Source of the DNA: Microbacterium arborescens
GTDB lineage: Bacteria; Actinomycetota; Actinomycetes; Actinomycetales; Microbacteriaceae
Direction: 5' to 3'
Assembly (NCBI RefSeq): GCF_030369635.1
Contig: NZ_CP128474.1
Span: 2,914,001-2,978,000, forward strand
Length of the DNA: 64,000 nt
Shown: positions 63,475 through 64,000 of the stretch, piece after piece
Numbering within the stretch: position 1 is the stretch's first letter
Layout of the letters: every line of letters begins with the position of its first letter
Position numbers and translations under genes: made by a program
The notes under the pieces: model-generated
What the model saw: the letters and a program-made list of their open reading frames with translations, nothing else
Told to the model about the DNA's origin: nothing
Databases searched by the model: none

Positions 63475-63502
63475 GCCGGCCGGGGAGGTTCCCCCGGCCG
63501 GC
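63475..63502 (-). terminator. Hairpin between rpsG and fusA
   Basis: A perfect 11-bp all-GC stem (63475-63485 with 63492-63502) with a six-base loop lies 13 bases after the rpsG stop on the minus strand. Probably an attenuator or processing site inside the str operon. Confidence 0.6.
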
Positions 63503-63515
63503 ACCGAGAAGCTGT

Positions 63516-63986
63516 TTACCAGCGGTAGTGCGCGAAGGCGCGGTTCGACTCGGCCATCTTGTGGGTGTCTTCGCGGCGCTTGACCGCGGCACCGAGGCCG
63601 TTCGAGGCGTCGAGGATCTCGTTCTGCAGGCGCTCGGTCATCGTCTTCTCACGACGGCCCTTGGCGTACGAGACGAGCCAGCGCAGCGCGAGCGTGTTCG
63701 CGCGGTGCGGCTTGACCTCGACGGGCACCTGGTAGGTCGAGCCACCGACGCGGCGGCTCTTGACCTCGAGGGTCGGACGGACGTTGTCGAGCGCCTTTTT
63801 CAGCGTCGCGACGGCGTCCTGGCCGTTCTTGGCCTCGACACCCTTGAGCGCGGTGTAGACGATCGACTCGGCGATGGACTTCTTGCCGTCGACGAGGATC
63901 TTGTTGACGAGCTGCGTGACGATCGGAGCACCGTAGACCGGGTCGTTGACGACGACGCGGCGGGGCGCGGGTCCCTTACGAGGCAT
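63516..63986 (-). CDS. rpsG: 30S ribosomal protein S7
   Basis: Small-subunit head protein of 156 residues: [20 protein letters not shown], then [40 protein letters not shown] and NRAFAHYRW at the end. The 14 bases left after its start hold nothing recognisable; rpsL would be expected just outside the window. Confidence 0.98.
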   Translation of the reverse strand: MPRKGPAPRRVVVNDPVYGAPIVTQLVNKILVDGKKSIAESIVYTALKGVEAKNGQDAVATLKKALDNVRPTLEVKSRRVGGSTYQVPVEVKPHRANTLALRWLVSYAKGRREKTMTERLQNEILDASNGLGAAVKRREDTHKMAESNRAFAHYRW

Positions 63987-64000
63987 CTAACTCAACCCTT

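Overview
The window is from a high-GC Gram-positive bacterium, most likely Microbacterium or a close relative in the Microbacteriaceae. The evidence is the GC-rich codon use, sortase signals of the form L-x-ATGGD, a MerR/TipAS regulator, a DUF222-HNH nuclease gene, many leaderless-looking genes, and the actinobacterial ribosomal gene order. No rRNA or tRNA gene, insertion sequence, prophage or CRISPR array is visible.

Bases 1-41600 are a mosaic of accessory and housekeeping genes. It opens with the end of a wall-anchored fibronectin-type protein, a DUF1905 gene, a DUF222/HNH gene with a LexA-like box, an SRPBCC protein, an aldo/keto reductase, an Excalibur protein and SelO. Next comes a translationally coupled pair at 6879-9484: a sortase-anchored cohesin protein and a secreted amidase with an N-terminal dockerin. 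This looks like a one-cohesin/one-dockerin system that docks an amidase on the cell surface, and it is the strongest candidate here for something new. After a UDP-glucose dehydrogenase there is a coupled three-gene operon (10960-14134): acyl-CoA dehydrogenase-like, PIG-L deacetylase fused to a SAM methyltransferase, and a GT2 glycosyltransferase. Regulators, araD, membrane proteins, a VOC/MerR pair with its own palindromic promoter, a manganese-type ABC transporter with a palindrome over its first start codon, a spore-photoproduct-lyase-like radical SAM protein and a universal stress protein follow. Bases 27387-36045 form an envelope-polysaccharide-like region: membrane-bound GH6, orphan response regulator, polymerising-type GT2, two lipoproteins, a DUF4012 protein and two tandem LPATG wall proteins. 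Then come an EEP hydrolase, truA, a PfkB kinase, an acyltransferase and a tandem-GNAT protein.

Bases 41650-63986 are the translation supercluster, all on the minus strand. In transcription order it runs rpsG-fusA-tuf, a two-gene insertion, the S10 operon (rpsJ to rpsQ), the spc genes (rplN to rplO), secY-adk-map, a DsbA-like gene, infA-rpmJ-rpsM-rpsK, and rpoA-rplQ. Hairpins divide it after rpsG, fusA, tuf, rplE, rplO, rpsK and rplQ. Good minus-strand promoters precede infA and the S10 operon, the latter with a leader of about 300 bases. rpsN is absent from its frequent place between rplE and rpsH. The tuf-rpsJ junction carries two antitoxin-like genes; one lies between two 66-base imperfect direct repeats, next to a 95-base tract of only G and T.

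Start codons were chosen from Shine-Dalgarno sequences where present. Many single genes instead have a TAnnnT box six to eight bases before the start codon, which points to leaderless transcription.
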